A DNA stretch of 64,000 bases, taken from the NCBI GenBank assembly GCA_020633555.1, contig JACKDL010000029.1, positions 6,049 to 70,048 on the forward strand, written 5' to 3'. This document shows, one piece after another, positions 62,437 through 64,000 of this stretch. The notes under the pieces are model-generated. The model saw nothing but the letters and a program-made list of their open reading frames with translations. It was not told the origin of the DNA and made no database searches. Numbering within the stretch: position 1 is the first letter of the stretch; the number at the start of each line of letters is the position of its first letter. Both the position numbers and the translations under genes were made by a program. The stretch is from Myxococcales bacterium (GTDB taxonomy: Bacteria; Myxococcota_A; Bradymonadia; UBA7976; UBA1532).

Positions 62437-64000
62437 TTAGCCTTGGACGGCGCCGGGCGGGAAGTGCAGGGCGAAGGTGGTGCCCTGCGGGCTGGTGCGG
62501 GCGACCTCGATGCGGCCGCCGTGCAGCGCCATCACCTGTCGGCACAGGGCCAGGCCCAGGCCGCTGCCCCGGGTGCCCTTGGGCTGGGCGGCCCGGTAGA
62601 AGGCCGTGAACACATGGGGCAGGGCCTCGGACGCGATGCCTCGCCCGTTGTCGGTTACCGTCAGGGTGATCCCCCCCGTGGGCCCGCGGACCACCGCCCA
62701 GGCCAGCGTGATGGGGTCGCGGTCGTTGTAGTGGCAGGCGTTGCGGCCCAGGTTCAGGCACACCAGTTGGAGCAGCGCGGGATCGGCGCTGAGGGTCACG
62801 GCGGGGCCGGTCACCGACCACGCCACGGGCCGCGGGGCGTGCCGGCTCACCTCATCCTGCGCCCAGGCCAGCACCTCGCCCAGGGCCACCGGCTCGGGCC
62901 GCAGCACCCAGCGGTCGTGGTCCAAGCGGTTGAAACTCAAAATGTTCTCGACCAGGAAGCCAAGGCCCTCCACGTCGCGCACGATGCGGGTGGGGTAGTC
63001 GCGGGCCCGGGGCTCGTCCTTCAGCCGGCGCTCCAGCGTCTCGGCCATGGCGCGGATGCTCGCCAGCGGCGTGCGCAGCTCGTGGCTCACTGTGCGGATG
63101 AAGCCATCCTTCAGGTCCAGCAGGCGCTGGCGCCGCCGGTGGGCGGTGAGGGCCAGCGCCAGGAGCGCCAGTACCAGCAGCCCCGACAGCACCAGCAGGC
63201 CCAGCTTCAGGGCCAGGGCGCGGTCGGCGCGGGCGCTCGCTGCGGCCCAGTCCGGCGAGTCCACCTGCGCGGGCAGGGCGGCCACCGCGGCGGGCGTGGC
63301 CAAGGCCAGCACCACCTCGTCGGCGTCGCCCAGCAAGCCGCGGCGGCGCATCTCGCCGGACAGCTCGGCCGTGAGGGCGTCGGGCTCCACCCGCACCCCG
63401 CGCACCGCGTTCGGGCCATCACGGTCGATCACCCAGCCCGTGGGGGTCAGGGTCAGGGCCTCCAGCGCCGCCGGCACCGCGACGACCGCCGCGGGCCCCA
63501 GCTCGGCCTCCCGCTCGAAGCGGTCGACGGGGGCCCGCGCCTCGGCAGAGAGCCGCGAAACGGCCGCGGCCAGCGCCGCGAAGTCGGCCCGAGTGAAGGC
63601 CGCGCGCCGCAGCAGCAGATGGCGCTGCAGGCCCGCCAGGCGGTTGCCGTGCCCGTCGTCCAGGCCATCGGCCAGCAGCTTGCGCAGCGTGCCCCGGTCG
63701 GGCTTGCCCTGCGCCACGAAGGCGTCCAGCAGCGCCAGGAATGCCGGCAGGTCGTGATCGGCCGGCAGGGTGTAGGTCAGCCGGTGGTTGAGCAGCGCCC
63801 GGAAGGCGCCCGACTGCGCGGCCGGATCGCCGTCGCGCAGCGCCTTGAAGAAGGCGGCGCGCAGCGTCAGGCGCTTCCCCCACACCGGATCGTCGGTGGC
63901 CAGCTCGGGGCCATCGGGCGCCAGCGCCTTCATCAACTTCGCCGCGGGCGTGTCTTCGCCGGGCTTGTGGGTCCAGCGGCGCGGCAGCCGCTGCTCGCCG
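62437..64000 (-). CDS. Sensor histidine kinase, 5' end beyond the window
   Basis: The frame is open through the last base; about 520 codons are visible. An extracytoplasmic part rich in Ala/Arg/Asp precedes a membrane helix (LLVLSGLLVLALLALALTA), then HisKA with SHELRTPLASIRAMAETLE (phospho-His) and HATPase with NACHYND, TDNGRGI and GSGLGLALCRQVMALHGG. A conventional orthodox kinase partner of the OmpR-type regulator. Start not included; a TTG at 63936 is only an internal candidate. Confidence 0.9.
   Translation of the reverse strand, partial: GEQRLPRRWTHKPGEDTPAAKLMKALAPDGPELATDDPVWGKRLTLRAAFFKALRDGDPAAQSGAFRALLNHRLTYTLPADHDLPAFLALLDAFVAQGKPDRGTLRKLLADGLDDGHGNRLAGLQRHLLLRRAAFTRADFAALAAAVSRLSAEARAPVDRFEREAELGPAAVVAVPAALEALTLTPTGWVIDRDGPNAVRGVRVEPDALTAELSGEMRRRGLLGDADEVVLALATPAAVAALPAQVDSPDWAAASARADRALALKLGLLVLSGLLVLALLALALTAHRRRQRLLDLKDGFIRTVSHELRTPLASIRAMAETLERRLKDEPRARDYPTRIVRDVEGLGFLVENILSFNRLDHDRWVLRPEPVALGEVLAWAQDEVSRHAPRPVAWSVTGPAVTLSADPALLQLVCLNLGRNACHYNDRDPITLAWAVVRGPTGGITLTVTDNGRGIASEALPHVFTAFYRAAQPKGTRGSGLGLALCRQVMALHGGRIEVARTSPQGTTFALHFPPGAVQG

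Overview
The window is very GC-rich (roughly 70% by eye), densely coded bacterial DNA. No gap between genes exceeds about 260 bases. I see no rRNA, tRNA, CRISPR array or recognisable insertion sequence. A member of the Myxococcota is the likeliest source. The grounds are a C-terminal Cys/hydrophobic/Arg-rich tail resembling MYXO-CTERM on the SpoIID-like protein, at least eight secreted lipoproteins with Asp/Pro/Gly-rich linkers, a long Asp-rich repeat lipoprotein with an NCGxCGxxC module, a pseudokinase with one membrane anchor, and a retron of the HEAT/winged-helix-SWIM kind. This taxonomic call is inference.

Region 1 (1-5502) is the accessory part: a HEAT/ARM-repeat protein (cut by the window edge, two apparent +1 frameshifts), a winged-helix plus degenerate SWIM protein, a retron-type reverse transcriptase and a short-chain dehydrogenase, with neighbouring genes overlapping or 1 base apart. 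From memory this composition corresponds to type XIII retron defence systems. No space remains around the RT gene for an msr-msd RNA, so that RNA should lie left of the window, inside a gene, or be absent. Region 2 (5509-17002) holds a large lipoprotein, DusB with a GAF-domain protein, a Cys-rich lipoprotein, a tandem thioredoxin-fold isomerase-like protein, a DegT-family aminotransferase, a Tex-like RNA-binding protein with a degraded nuclease fold, inositol-3-phosphate synthase with a small membrane protein, and a predicted outer-membrane protein.

Region 3 (17022-24162, minus strand) has GluQRS overlapping a pseudokinase gene, then a Gld-type ABC exporter set: ATPase, fused permease/GldG protein and a DUF4340 protein with a Met/Gly/Pro tail. 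Region 4 (24409-35693, plus strand) has the 18-repeat Asp-rich lipoprotein, a BNR-type propeller, and an operon with an IF2_N/coiled-coil protein, MoxR, DUF58 and TgpA-like transglutaminase. Region 5 (35677-47057) carries CysK, a LAS-type metallopeptidase lipoprotein, a PhoU/PiT phosphate pair, a SpoIID lipoprotein, an AI-2E-type permease and an HtrA-like protease.

Region 6 (46212-54032) has two lipoproteins with an Rsm22-like methyltransferase, and a fusion of RluA-type pseudouridine synthase with an RlmI-type methyltransferase. Region 7 (54107-60042) is an unusual phosphorelay: a small His-motif protein, a sigma54 activator whose receiver-like domain has a long insertion, a periplasmic-TPR sensor kinase and a second odd receiver. 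Just downstream is a good sigma54 (-24/-12) promoter before a secreted protein gene, which suggests a self-contained regulon. Region 8 (60114-64000) holds membrane/secreted proteins and a conventional OmpR-type two-component pair that runs off the window.
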